Assembly (NCBI RefSeq): GCF_023898315.1
Contig: NC_064619.1
Location: forward strand, 498,762,594 to 498,826,593
Reading direction: 5' to 3'
Source: Schistocerca nitens
Taxonomy: Eukaryota > Arthropoda > Insecta > Orthoptera > Acrididae
DNA: 64,000 nt
Shown here: piece after piece, positions 45,853-56,615 of the stretch
How the letters are laid out: each line of letters begins with the position of its first letter
Numbering within the stretch: the first letter of the stretch is position 1
Notes under the pieces: model-generated
Databases searched by the model: none
Told to the model about the DNA's origin: nothing
What the model saw: the letters and a program-made list of their open reading frames with translations, nothing else
Made by a program: the position numbers and the translations under genes

Positions 45853-46135
45853 ACTGGCTGGGAATTCCTGAAGAGGGATTATCAGCTACCTGGAGAGAAT
45901 CTTTCAATTGGACACCTATTCAGCAACTTGCATGCCCCTAACCTACTCCAGAAATCCTACCAGGAAAGGCACCTACAGTTTAATGTGAAGTTGGAACATT
46001 GTGTCATTCCTGGGGTATTTTCACATCACTGAGAGGTGAAGGTGTGGTTAAAGACATACTGAAACTAACCAGGATTCAATCCTGTGACCTTTTGGTTTCC
46101 TGGCATGTGCTTTACTGCTAGACCATCAAGCTCTA
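45850..46135 (-). mobile_element. tRNA-headed SINE-like repeat with microsatellite tail
   Basis: On the minus strand 46064-46135 resembles a tRNA: AGCTTGATGGTCTAGCAGTA (box A region) and GGATTGAATCCTGGTTAG (box B region). About 215 bp of unrelated body follow, then the TC/TATC-rich tail. No second copy is present in the window, so the family is not established. Confidence 0.5.
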
Positions 46136-46139
46136 CTCT

Positions 46140-47630
46140 TCATAAAAATTATACTTTGATTCATTCTACATCCTTTGAGGTTTTTCTTCATAGTGGGCTC
46201 TAGTAAGAAGACTGAAATTTTGATGTTTATAATGACTGCATAGAAAATTATCAAGAAAATTCTCATAAAGCATAGGGTACTTCTTTCTTTCATTTATTGT
46301 GGGCAAATATCATATGATGCAAAATATTCTCTTTCATAGTGTATTCACTAATTCATTCATTCATCATATTCCATAGACCCATCAAACAGGAGAAGCTTCA
46401 GGGATGTGAAATGAATAACATTAAGGTAATTATCCATGTTCAAACAAAGACTGCACCCTGATTATCCAATTGTGATGCTACGAGATTTGCTCAACTTCAC
46501 TACACAGCAACATTTTTATAACAGTTTTTTGAGTTTAGTGAGACTATTTCAAATGTAAAATCAGACTATATGGTTCAAGAAACCCTATCAAGTGTCAAAC
46601 ATCTATGATGACTTTTTGTGAAATACTGCCAACAATTATACATATTTTAGTAGGCTTGCTCTTCTCCTGCAAGGTCAGCTCATTGATGGTGTGTGTTAAT
46701 TTTTGGCACTCTTTGAAACTTTAATGCTATGTTGTTACAGTTAGACCAGATTTATGTCACAATGGAAGTATACTAGCCAGTGAATCTTTCCCACAGAACT
46801 CATTTTGCAATACTTCATTTTTGATGTATCCATGCATAATACTTCATTCATCTAGCAGTTTTCATGACTGTAAGGAAACTCTGTTCATATGGCATGATAC
46901 AAGACTAACTGCAAAGGCTGTTTTTCAGTGTCACATTTAATTATTTTGAGAATACCATTATCTATGGCAAAGGAATATGAAATATTTAGGAGGTTGTATG
47001 TGATGTTGTTAAAGGCATACTATTAATATTCACCACATAAAGTTTTCCCATCTTTGATTTCTACATTAACTGTAATGTAATGTTTCCCCACATTCTACAT
47101 CTGCTACACCATCTCCATGGCATGATATGTACTCAAATATATTACCACTATTCTCATGCTTAAATATTCACTGACTTTACAAAACATTCAATTTCCTTGA
47201 CTGAGAACTTGAGAGACTCCCAACTGGAATAAATTACTGATTAATGTGCATTTATCATCTACCAAGTACACTTCTATGCTAGTATGTCCAAAAACACAAT
47301 CAACTTCACTCAGATTAGCAAGTTGTGATAGACACTACTGTAATCCTCTTCCCTCACACTAACTTCTGATTATTAGACATTGTGGCCAGATCTAGTTTAC
47401 ATTTAAATTAAAATTCCACTTACTACAACTTACACCCTTTACATTGCAAGTGTACAGCTTGTATGATTCATAGCAACAGCTTCCATGTGGTGTTTTCATA
47501 TAACATTTTCTTAAAAGTTTAAACTACATTACACACTTACATTATTTATATATTAGGAGTGTGCTTCATTTTCATTACATTAAATAGACATATTTTAAGT
47601 GCTGATGAGAAACAAAAGTATTAGAGGTGA
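46140..47630. other. PDE8 intron, possible LINE 3' relic near 46345-46440
   Basis: The minus-strand stretch GGTCTATGGAATATGATGAATG with (GAAT)n at 46345-46380 looks like the 3' end of a LINE, but no coding part is attached. The rest is unassigned AT-rich DNA. Confidence 0.35.
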
Positions 47631-47636
47631 CATTTA

Positions 47637-48464
47637 TGAGGTCTGTTCAAAAAATCCCAGAACATTTGTAATTTCATGCCAATGTTGATGTGAAATGCAG
47701 TTGGCATCCCTGCACATGCCTGTGTTTAATATGTAACTGCCAGTAGTTTCATTGTTGTATGTCTGTTAATTATTGTTCAGTGCTGTATTAAGTATAATGT
47801 TGTGATGACATTTTTCAAATTCTGAAATGGCAGAGTTATAGGAGCAACATGCCTACATTTTGCGTGAAAGTCAAGAAAACCTTTACAGAGACACACAAAA
47901 TGATATAAGAAACTTGATGTTACAAATGGGTCACATGGTTTAAAAATGGACAGATGGAAGTTGAAGATGACTCTCATTCAGAATGCCCTTTGACGTCTGC
48001 CAATGATGCTCGTGTCAGGAACGTCAACAAAATTGTGGATGCCAATTGAAGACTGACTGTCCAAGAGGTTGCAGAAGAATGTAACATTTTAATAAGATCA
48101 TGTAATGAAATCCTGACACTGCATCTTGGAATGCACCATGTTGCTGACAAGTTTCTCCCACGACTCATGAGTCATGTGTGACTGTTGCACAAAAAATGAA
48201 ATCACTGTGCTTCCTCATCCTCCATACTCTCCATACCTGGTTCCTCTGGACATTTTTCTCTTATTTCCAAAGCTGAAAATCCTGTTGAAAGGATGAAGAT
48301 TTGCAATGATAGATGAGCTTCTGCTTCTGGAAGTGGAAATGGCATTGGAAGCAGTGTATTAATTGTGGAGGAGAGCATTTCAAAATCAACCATGCACAAT
48401 AAGTAAAAGATAAGAATAGAAAAATTCTGTGGACATAGCTCCAGAATTTTTTGAACAGACCTCT
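47637..48464 (+). mobile_element. Mariner relic with terminal inverted repeats, internally deleted
   Basis: The ends GAGGTCTGTTCAAAAAATCC and, complemented, GAGGTCTGTTCAAAAAATTC are inverted repeats with TA at 47635-47636 and 48465-48466. Between them are transposase traces: N-terminal wording around 47855-48040, LTVQEVAEECN and NEILTLHLGM around 48055-48130, then a jump to HPPYSPYLVPLDIFLLFPKL (about 48220-48270), the third catalytic region of mariner (YSPDLAPCDFFLFPKLK). The centre of the gene, with the first two catalytic Asp, is deleted, and stops and shifts are present. Confidence 0.82.
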
Positions 48465-48795
48465 TATAGTACAGTAACAAATTTACTTATCCCATGTGTA
48501 TGGTATACTAATTTTCAAGGCAGCCTGTTATGGTTTAGTGAGAAAAGGAAGATTAGGATGAAATGTAACCAAACTTGTCACCCTATAAGCAGATACAGAG
48601 AACTCAACAATGACAAGTTACAATCTCCTGATTTTGAGAATGCCCTATGTTACAGAAAATAATATGAAACAAAGATGAGTCAGTGTGGTGCTGATTTCTT
48701 AGAAATTTTATAAACATTAAATTACATATTTAAAAAGCATCTGAAAAGGAATAAACTGAAAAACAATGTACTGCAGCTTAATGAAGTCTCCTCAC

Positions 48796-48960
48796 CTGGC
48801 TGAAATATTCTTCTGCAATCCTGCGAGCCCACTCAACACAGAGCCTCAGTGGTCTTGCTGGATTGCTCACATCTGCACACTTTATCAGCATGCGTTTTAC
48901 AACTGCAATATTTTCTGGTGCCGTCAAGAAATTGTTCATATCAGCTGAATCGGAACCCAC
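48796..48960 (-). CDS. Pde8: PDE8 coding exon (third from the 3' end), metal-binding aspartate
   Basis: Fifty-five codons in phase 0 on both sides (acceptor CAG at 48961-48963, donor GTGAG at 48791-48795). The peptide contains [16 protein letters not shown], the class I phosphodiesterase signature whose Asp (ADVSNP) is one of the four conserved metal ligands, followed by [14 protein letters not shown]. It joins in frame to the exon at 60931-61079 across an intron of about 12 kb filled with a Ty3 remnant, a Penelope-like element, a mariner relic and SINEs. The catalytic residue is intact and there are no stops, so the exon looks functional. Confidence 0.95.
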
Positions 48961-48969
48961 CTGGTACAT

Positions 48970-49990
48970 AAAATTTTAGCATTATATTATGTATCAAGAA
49001 CTTAAAATAGTTGCTTTGCTAGACAGAATGAAAGTGATTGCATTTTATAAATAAATTACTTTTAGATAGGCCTGGCTGACCAAAATTGCTCCCTGAAATA
49101 CAACAAAAATTATATCTTTTGTTGATATTGTAGAGGAGGGAGATGTGGGAAGAGAGAGAAAAAAAGGAACATGTACCATAAATTCGGACCTTAAAAGTTC
49201 TGTTGGTGTAATTTGCACAGAGTTTCATTTATGTTTACAGAGCTGAACAGGCAAGGATGCAGCTTGAGCTACACAGTCCTGAGTGTAAAATAACTGCAGA
49301 ATAATTCTTTTCACTGTATACTTCATTGGAGATGAGTTTTATGTGAGATTTCCAAATGATAAGTGCTTTAACATATGGAATAGTTTCCTGAGCAGAGGCA
49401 TGTTTTCAACTTTCAGCCAATGAGAGATAAAGTCATCAAGTATTAAGCAAATATGTATTTGCTGAAAATGAAACAAGAGAAAAAGGGTTATGACACTGCA
49501 TGTATTGGAAGAAGAGATTGATACCATAAATTGAGCTCATGAAATGAATTACACTCATATGACATGGAAGTTAATGGATGAATTCCAATTGCTAAATGAA
49601 CTGATACTGAAAGCAATGACTGTTTTAATAATAATAACAATGATAATACCACTATAAACATTAAACACCACTAGTCTCAGAAACATATGAAAAATTGTTT
49701 TTTATGCTGAACTGACAAAATGCAGTACCTCAAGCACAATAAATCCTGCATGCAAGAAATATGCTGAAGTTAGTAAATACTGATTACTAGAAGTATATTG
49801 CTGTAACGTGATCTCTCAAATTTTCCCACAGTGACTGATTATATTTGTGCTTCCACATATGCAACAAAGTATTTTTTTTTTCTATTTTATGCATAAAATG
49901 GTGAAGCATACAATCCTAGGTAAACTTTTTCTTGAACTTTCTTTATCCTATGCAAGGATTCCTGGCAGGTTATGTTGAGTTATCATCAGA
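48970..49990. other. PDE8 intron, nothing recognised
   Basis: About 1 kb of AT-rich intron just upstream of the exon 48796-48960 acceptor in gene order. No domain or repeat recognised. Confidence 0.5.
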
Positions 49991-51240
49991 TCCCACTGAA
50001 AAAAATAACTTTTTGTATTTTATGGTAGATTTTCAATGAAAAGACCAGGTGGTAGACATTAAAGATATAGAGATATTAAAGCCAGTAATTGCTAAAGTAA
50101 AAGATGACTTGTTGGAATGTGTTTTAGCGGCAATTTGAGAAGGGAGGATGTTAAATCAGTTTATGGTGGAAATATGTCAAATTACTCCATCTTGGGCGTT
50201 TCAGGAGCTCATTTACAAGGAATATTGGAGGGAAGAAGCTTCTCATGAATTTATTATTAAGTATATGGAGAAAGTTAGAAAACTGTGTTGGTGGTGTGTT
50301 TACTACATCCTGGAAAGCAAATCATCAAACAAATATTACGTGGTTTAAGACTCATACATAGACAAAGAATAGTATTTTGTAAAATCCCTCAGATTTGGGC
50401 ACTGTTAGTTGGACACAGTTAGAAGAGTTGGTGTGAAATGTTTAAACAACAGAATATGTAGAGTTTAGAAGGGAGAAGTGGATGCCTGTTCTGGGATGGG
50501 AGAACAGTGAAGAAAATGAAGACCGTGGGGGAAGGCAGAACACTCAGTCAGGCCACAGTAACTGGAGGCAGTATTCATGTGTATGTGAGGTGTCCTTATG
50601 TGAATGTGTGTTGCATTTTGAAGGAGGACTTTTTTGTTTGAAAGCTTAAATGTTAAGCAGTCATTTCATTGTACCTGTATACAAATCAATGCCTCCTCTG
50701 TGTGGCGAGTGACAATATAGTCTTTCTATACTGTTGAACAAAAAGTTTTCCAGTTTATGGTAATGTAGACCACTGACCTAGAGAGTATCACAATAGGAGG
50801 TCAGGCATACAGCCCAATTCCCAGAAAAAAAGGGTAGAAAGCAATAAATCATTGCATATGTGGTGAGCTGGTGCATGTAAGTAGGACCTAACCAATGAAG
50901 GGTGTGAACTGGGGTCCTGGACAATTACTGCCACAAGGGGAAGGTGAAGGAAGAACAATTTATGCAATAAGAGCAGGAAAGCTAATGCATTTACCTTTGT
51001 TTGTTCCATTGTTCATAATGAGCCAGTCCATGATTGCTAAACCCAGGAAATACTATTTCAGCTGTGGATTATGACTGGCACTGTGTCAGTAAGGCTAACT
51101 GTAAATGGAATAAGTTGAAGAAAGAAGTGGCTAATCAATCTGATGTTGGGTGAAAGGGGTGGTAGCAGTGAAGATTGGTAGAGAAGGATTTACATGGAAG
51201 ATTAGTGTTTCTGTTAGTAAGAATTTGGCAAAAAATTGTA

Positions 51241-51897
51241 TGATGGCTATTCAGAAAGTAAGGTCCAATAGGTTGCAAAGTGGAAACGACAGTGAAAATC
51301 CAATGAAACTTTGCACTGACATCTTGGGCAGTGTCTCTAGTATGCCTGTGAATCTTGTCACATCACTCTTTTCAGTTCTGAGCACACACTGAGCATGTAA
51401 AGATGCCTATAACAGTAGTGTCTCCTGCCAAGTATGTCTGCCCGCTGCGAGGTTTAGCCTAAATTTATGCAATCCCATGTACCTGTCATGCATTTCCTTC
51501 TTCATGACAATTCTTGGCCACACAACACAGGGGCAATGAGGAAGCCCTTGCAGAATTTTCGATGGGAATTGTTTGATCATGCACCATACAGCCTGGAATT
51601 AGCACTGGCTCACGTTCATCTCTGTTTACATGAACCCCAGGCTATGATGATAACATTTTGGCAGAAACAACAAACTGCAGGCCAGTGTAGAGAAGTGGCG
51701 GAACACACAAGCAACTGTCTTCTATGATGAGGGTATTGGAAAGTTGGTACAATGCTACAACAAATGTGTAAGATGGAGCACCAACTATGCAGAGAAGTAG
51801 CTGCAAGATTTAGCAAGCTATTGCAAATAGAACATTTTTGATTTTCATTGTGATTTCCATTTTTAGGCTGAATGGACCTTACTTTCTCAATAGCCCT
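51241..51897 (+). mobile_element. Mariner relic, second family, with inverted ends
   Basis: GGCTATTCAGAAAGTAAGGTCC at the left and, complemented, GGCTATTGAGAAAGTAAGGTCC at the right, next to TA on both sides (51239-51240 and 51898-51899). Inside, 51467-51727 encodes VMHFLLHDNSWPHNTGAMRK, then WELFDHAPYSLELALAHVHL, matching mariner LLHDNARPHVA and DHPPYSPDLAPSDFHL. The second catalytic Asp is visible. The third position falls in SLELA, where Asp appears replaced by Glu. The N-terminal half is deleted. Confidence 0.8.
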
Positions 51898-52053
51898 TAT
51901 ATTTTTGGATCTGACCTTATAACCAGGGTCAGCCTCATTACTGATTGGAGTGAACTTTTCATTTAAACTCAGACCACCAGAGAGTTTTACATTTTCTAGC
52001 CATAAGAAATGGGGAAGGCCATAGTTGCCAGTAGTAAACAAGTAATTTGGGAA

Positions 52054-52095
52054 GAGGAAAGAAGAAGAAGAAGAAGAAGATGAAGAAGAAGAAGC
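52054..52095 (+). repeat. (GAA)n microsatellite
   Basis: A purine run AAGAAGAAGAAGAAGAAGAT with one GAT interruption. Confidence 0.85.
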
Positions 52096-53579
52096 AAAGC
52101 TGACAGAAGAACAATTGAGATGCCTAGATATAGGAACTCAAAATGGAATAAAATGTTACGTTCAGAGTATTCTGACATGTTGACCCCCAAGTTATGGGTT
52201 GCTACATTACTGGAGTATAATATTGTATTGACTGATATAATTCCAGTGAAAATGCTCCACCCCTCCTCAACCCCCCCCCCCCTCCCCCCACTTCTTGCCC
52301 CTATAGGCTAGACCCTCCTAGAATGAAGGTGTTAAGGGAATTGACAGGCAACAAGTTGGAAAAAGGAATCATTTGTCCATCAAAATCTCCTTATGCATCA
52401 CCACTGTTTCTGGTACCCAACTGAATGGAGAACATATAGTTGTCACTGATTATAGGGAACTGAATAAGAAGATTGTTTTACATTCTGTATCTCTACTGGA
52501 CATTCATTAATGTTTTGGGTGGTTTCATGGAACAAAGGTATTCACCATATTAGATTTGAATAAGGCTTACAATCAGAGTCTCCTTCCTAAAAGTTGTAAA
52601 CCAGTTATTACATTCATGATGAATTGGATATTTTTGCACTCAATCAAGTCCTTTTGGGTTACCCACTGGTGTGGCAATACTTTCTCAGTTGATGGATAGT
52701 ATATTTTCAGACATTAAGTTTCAATTTGTGTATCACCGTCTCAATGATTTAGTGTTCTAATGGTCAACCCACCCAAGTTTAAATCTGCATGTGTGTCAAT
52801 GAGATTCTTGGAGCACATTGCCCTGATGGAGCATATAACCTTAGTGTTCAAGCTATTGGTCAGTTTCTGACCCTCAGGAACTTAAAGGTGGTAGCTCAGT
52901 TCATCAGAATGATGAACTACTTCTGTACATTAATATCAGAGTTTGCTGATTGAATGAATTAAACAGAAAGGGGTGAAGATATCAACTGGTTTCTCACAAG
53001 AAGCATCATTCATGGTGCTGAAGCAGGCTTTAATGATATCTCTAGTTCTGGTTCATCCTGATTTCAATCAGCCGTTCATCTAGCAAACTAATGTCTCAGC
53101 ATTTGGAATAGGGGATGTTTTACTACAGGAAAAAGAGGAAGGAAGGAGATTGATTGCCTATGCTTCTAGAGCTTGAAAAGGGGTATTCAATGTAGGAGTT
53201 GGAAGTGTTAGCCATGTTATTCAGAGTGGAGAGATTTAAATGCTATATGGATCACATGCAATTTAAAATGGAAACAGATAACCAAGTGTTGACTTGAGTC
53301 CTTGACCATCCACATAAGACTGGAAGAATTGCGCATTGGCCTACTAGAAGATTGGCATTTCAGTTTAAGGTGTGAAGTATTAAAGGGTCAAATAACAATA
53401 TTGCTGATGACTGAGCAAAATATCTGAATCTGAAGAGGGTGGGAAGTTAGTGCACAATAAGCCTGCAGAAAACAAAGAAATTCTCTTGATCTGTTTTGTC
53501 CTGCAGTTTTTCAATGACATTAGAGGATATCAACAAAGAGATGAACAGCTGGCATAAAAAGTTCTCGGTTTACTTGCCG

Positions 53580-53650
53580 CGTCAAATTTGGATAAAATCC
53601 CAAGCTTTCGATGACTACCTCCGTCATCTTCATCAGGGGTAAAACTGACT
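53580..53650 (-). ncRNA. Candidate hammerhead ribozyme core, left (inverted) terminus
   Basis: On the minus strand: CTGATGA (53630-53636), a stem II of GATGAC/GTCATC closed by a 7-base loop, then GAAA (53606-53609). This matches the CUGANGA-stem II-GAAA core of hammerhead ribozymes, which are documented in Penelope-like element termini. Stem III and the cleavage site next to TTTGAC are less certain. Confidence 0.45.
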
Positions 53651-54129
53651 GTCATGGACCGGTGAGGCTTCCGCTTTTATAAGCAGTGGACGGCTTCTCA
53701 CTGGCTGGGTGACGTCACAGTGAAACTGATGCATACTGAGGCCTCTATATCCATAGATTTTGTTTGCACGCTTTATCCAGCGTTGCTTGCAGCGCCATCC
53801 ATCGCAACAGGCGGAGAACTGCGAGGAATGTAAGAAGTCTCCCTCTGCGCTCTTTCTATATCAATTGCGCGCTTCCATGCATTGCTAAGTGCATAACCGG
53901 AATCTCTGTTGATATTATTTTCACAGAGTCTAATTTCAACTGCTTCCCTGATGACAGAGTCCCAATAGTTTGAAGCGTGAGCAAGTAGTCTTGTTTCATC
54001 GAATAAAATCTTATGTTTATTTAACAAACTGTGCTCAGCCACCACTGATTTTTCTAGATACCTGTATTTCAGGTGACGCTGATGTTCCACACTGTGATCG
54101 GTGACAGTTCTTATAGACTGGCCCACACC

Positions 54130-55619
54130 ACTACCAGCCGACAAAGGGAATGCCACAGTTATCCTCAATGCTACCGATTATCATAAGAAAGTGGCCAAAT
54201 TATTGGAAGATGACACATACCGTATTCTTAAATGGGATCCCACAGCAGCACTTAGTAGGAAGACAGGGGAGCTACTGAAGAACTCTGGCCTCCCAGAAGA
54301 ACTAGTCAAGAATCTACGACCAAGAGCACCAAGGCCACCCAGGTTATATGGTCTACCCAAAGTCCATAAGGATGGGGTTCCGTTGAGACCTATTGTTAGT
54401 GCTATTGGGTCTCCTACATATCGGTTGGCAAAATACTTAACCAAATTATTAGCACCTATAGTCGCCCACTGTAGCCATCATATTACTAACTCAAAAATGT
54501 TTGTTGATATTATAAAGCAGATGAGGATAGGTTGGTTGGTTGGTTGGTTGGTTTCGGGGAAGGAGACCAGACAGCATGGTCATCGGTCTCATCGGATTAG
54601 GGAAAGATGGGGAAGGAAGTCGGCCGTGCCCTTTCAGAGGAACCATCCCGGCATTTGCCTGGAGTGATTTAGGGAAATCACGGAAAACCTAAATCAGGAT
54701 GGCCGGACGCGGGATTGAACCTTCATCCTCCCGAATGCGAGTCCAGTGTCTAACCACTGCGCCACCTCGCTCGGTGAGGATAGGTCCGAATGACATCATT
54801 ATCAGCCTAGATGTGGTCTCTTTGTTTACAAAGGTTCCAGTGGAAGATACGTTAAAAATGTTGGCTGCTCATTTCTCTCCTGAAATACTGAAGTTATTTC
54901 GACACACTTTGACGACCACCTATTTTTTGTATGGTGGAAAATATTATGAAATGATTGACGGAACAGCCATGGGTTCGCCACTGTCACCAGCCATAGCTAA
55001 CTTCTTCATGGAGGATTTCGAAGAACGAGCGTTGAACAGTGCTCCCTTACGTCCATCCTGCTTCTTCAGGTATGTTGACGATACATTTTTAATCTGGCCA
55101 CATGGCAATGAGGCACTGCAGCAGTTTGTTGAACATTTGAATGGTATACATCAGAACATAAGATTTACAGTGGAGGTGGAGAAGGATGGAAAGTTACCCT
55201 TCTTAGATGTACTGGTGGAACGAAAATCAGATGGACGTCTCGGACATTCTGTGCATAGAAAACCGACGCATACAGATTTATATCCAAACAGGCGTAGTTT
55301 TCACCACCCAGCTCAGAAGAGAGCTATGCTGAACACCTTGGTACACAGAGCAAGGACTATTTCGGACAAGGATCATCTCGGCTCCGAGATTAAGCATCTG
55401 ACGATGGTATTCATAAAAAATGGTTATTTTGATTGTGATATCAGATCTACTCTGGCGAAGAAACCAAGAAAGGACGCTGTTCGAACAGATCAAGAGGACC
55501 AACACATCGCGCGGCTACCATTCTGCGGTGCAACGACCAGCAAGATCGGCAGAGTCCTGAGCCGGCAAGGAATCAGACCAGTCTTCCGGCCACCCAGGAA
55601 GATTAAGGAAATGCTGTGA
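54130..55619 (+). pseudogene. Penelope-like reverse transcriptase, interrupted by a SINE
   Basis: Before the SINE: PADKGNATVILNATDYHKKV, PRAPRPPRLYGLPKVHKDGV, PLRPIVSAIGSPTYRLAKYL. After it: NDIIISLDVVSLFTKVPVED, YEMIDGTAMGSPLSPAIANF, FMEDFEERALNSAPLR, FFRYVDDTFLIWPHGNEALQ (YVDD near 55072) and GKLPFLDVLVERKSDGR. The active-site Asp pair is intact and the RT after the SINE is open to a TGA at 55617-55619; the endonuclease follows in the same frame. The family is telomerase-related and copies RNA templates at DNA ends. Confidence 0.9.
54533..54774 (-). mobile_element. tRNA-derived SINE inside the Penelope-like element
   Basis: The reverse orientation of the family at 1620, with box B (GGTTCAATCC complement at about 54712-54721) and box A near 54750-54765, and a (GGTT)n tail at 54531-54550. 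TGAGGATAGGT is duplicated at 54522-54532 and 54775-54785. It is the youngest layer of this nest. Confidence 0.92.
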
Positions 55620-56045
55620 CCCGTGAAAGATAATCTTGGCCTGAGAGTACCGGGAATTTACAGCATTCCTTGCGAGTGTGGCAAAAGCTATGTGGGCCAG
55701 TCTATAAGAACTGTCGCCGATTGCAGTGTGGAACATCAGCGTCACCTGAAATACAGGTATCTAGAAAAATCAGTAGTGGCTGAGCACAGTTTGTCAAATA
55801 AACATAAGATTTTATTCGATGAAACAAGACTACTTGCTCACACTTCAAACTATTGGGACTCTGTCATCAGGGAAGCAGTTGAAATTAGACTCTGTGAAAA
55901 TAATTTCAACAGAGATTCCTGTTATGCACTCAGCAATGCATTGAAGCACACAATTGATATAGAAAGAGCGCAGAGGGAGACTTCTTACATTCCTCGCAGT
56001 TCTCCACCTGTTGCGATGGATGGCGCTGCAAGCAATGCTGGATAA
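55620..56045 (+). CDS. GIY-YIG endonuclease domain of the Penelope-like element
   Basis: The C-terminal domain carries GIYSIPCECGKSYVGQSIRT (GIY...YVG motif, the metal-dependent nicking fold), HQRHLKYRYLEKSVVAEHSL (with a conserved Arg/His region) and REAVEIRLCENNFNRDS. It is in the same frame as the RT upstream, separated by one TGA, so it is either a readthrough partner or simply a broken end. An inverted partial copy of this domain lies at 53773-54120 on the minus strand. Confidence 0.85.
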   Translation, partial: PVKDNLGLRVPGIYSIPCECGKSYVGQSIRTVADCSVEHQRHLKYRYLEKSVVAEHSLSNKHKILFDETRLLAHTSNYWDSVIREAVEIRLCENNFNRDSCYALSNALKHTIDIERAQRETSYIPRSSPPVAMDGAASNAG

Positions 56046-56179
56046 AGCGCGCAAACAAAATCTATGGATATAGAGGCCGCCACCTCAGTACGCATCGGTT
56101 TCACCGTGACGTCATCCAGCCAATGAGAAGCCATCCACTGTTTATAAAAGCGGAAGCCTCACTGGTCCACGACAGTCAG

Positions 56180-56250
56180 TTTTACGCCTGACGAAGATGA
56201 CGGAAGTAGTCATCGAAAGCTTGGGATTTTATCCAAATTTGACGCGGCAA
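56180..56250 (+). ncRNA. Candidate hammerhead ribozyme core, right terminus
   Basis: CTGACGA (56188-56194), GATGAC (56196-56201) pairing with GTCATC (56209-56214), GAAA (56215-56218). The variable seventh core base is C here and T in the left copy, which the hammerhead consensus allows. A stem III could form from AAGCTTGG and CCAAATTT with a mismatch. Confidence 0.45.
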
Positions 56251-56547
56251 GTAAACCGAGAACTTTTTATGCAAGGACTCCGTCGCGAAAGACTTCGTAG
56301 TCAGATGAACAGCTGTTTGAAATAAAAGAGAAAATACTAAGGGGAGAGAGTGTTAAGCTACATTCTATGAAGGATAACATTCTTTGTTGTCAAGCATGAT
56401 ATGTTAATAAATTGAACTTGTTTCACAGGACTGGGTGCTCCTGCTATTCAAATACATCCAGGACTTTTAAAATGAAGGCCAAAATAATGAAATATTTCAT
56501 CCGGAAGTGTACAGATAAAGATATAAAGTTATGATTGGGCAACTGTA

Positions 56548-56550
<3 letters not shown>

Positions 56551-56613
<63 letters not shown>
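56551..56613. repeat. (TG)n microsatellite
   Basis: About 31 uninterrupted TG dinucleotides within the Ty3 fossil region. Confidence 0.97.

Positions 56614-56615
<2 letters not shown>

Larger units (their letters stand above)
53552..56302 (+). mobile_element. Penelope-like element with inverted termini and 13-bp duplication
   Basis: AGATGAACAGCTG flanks the element directly (53539-53551 and 56303-56315). The left about 575 bp (53552-54125) is the reverse complement of the element's own 3' part (3' UTR plus the GIY-YIG region). From about 54126 the element runs forward from within the RT N-terminus to its 3' end. A SINE sits at 54533-54774. Such partly inverted termini are known in Penelope-like elements. 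The copy is younger than the Ty3 fossil around it. The forward copy lacks the ORF start. Confidence 0.9.
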
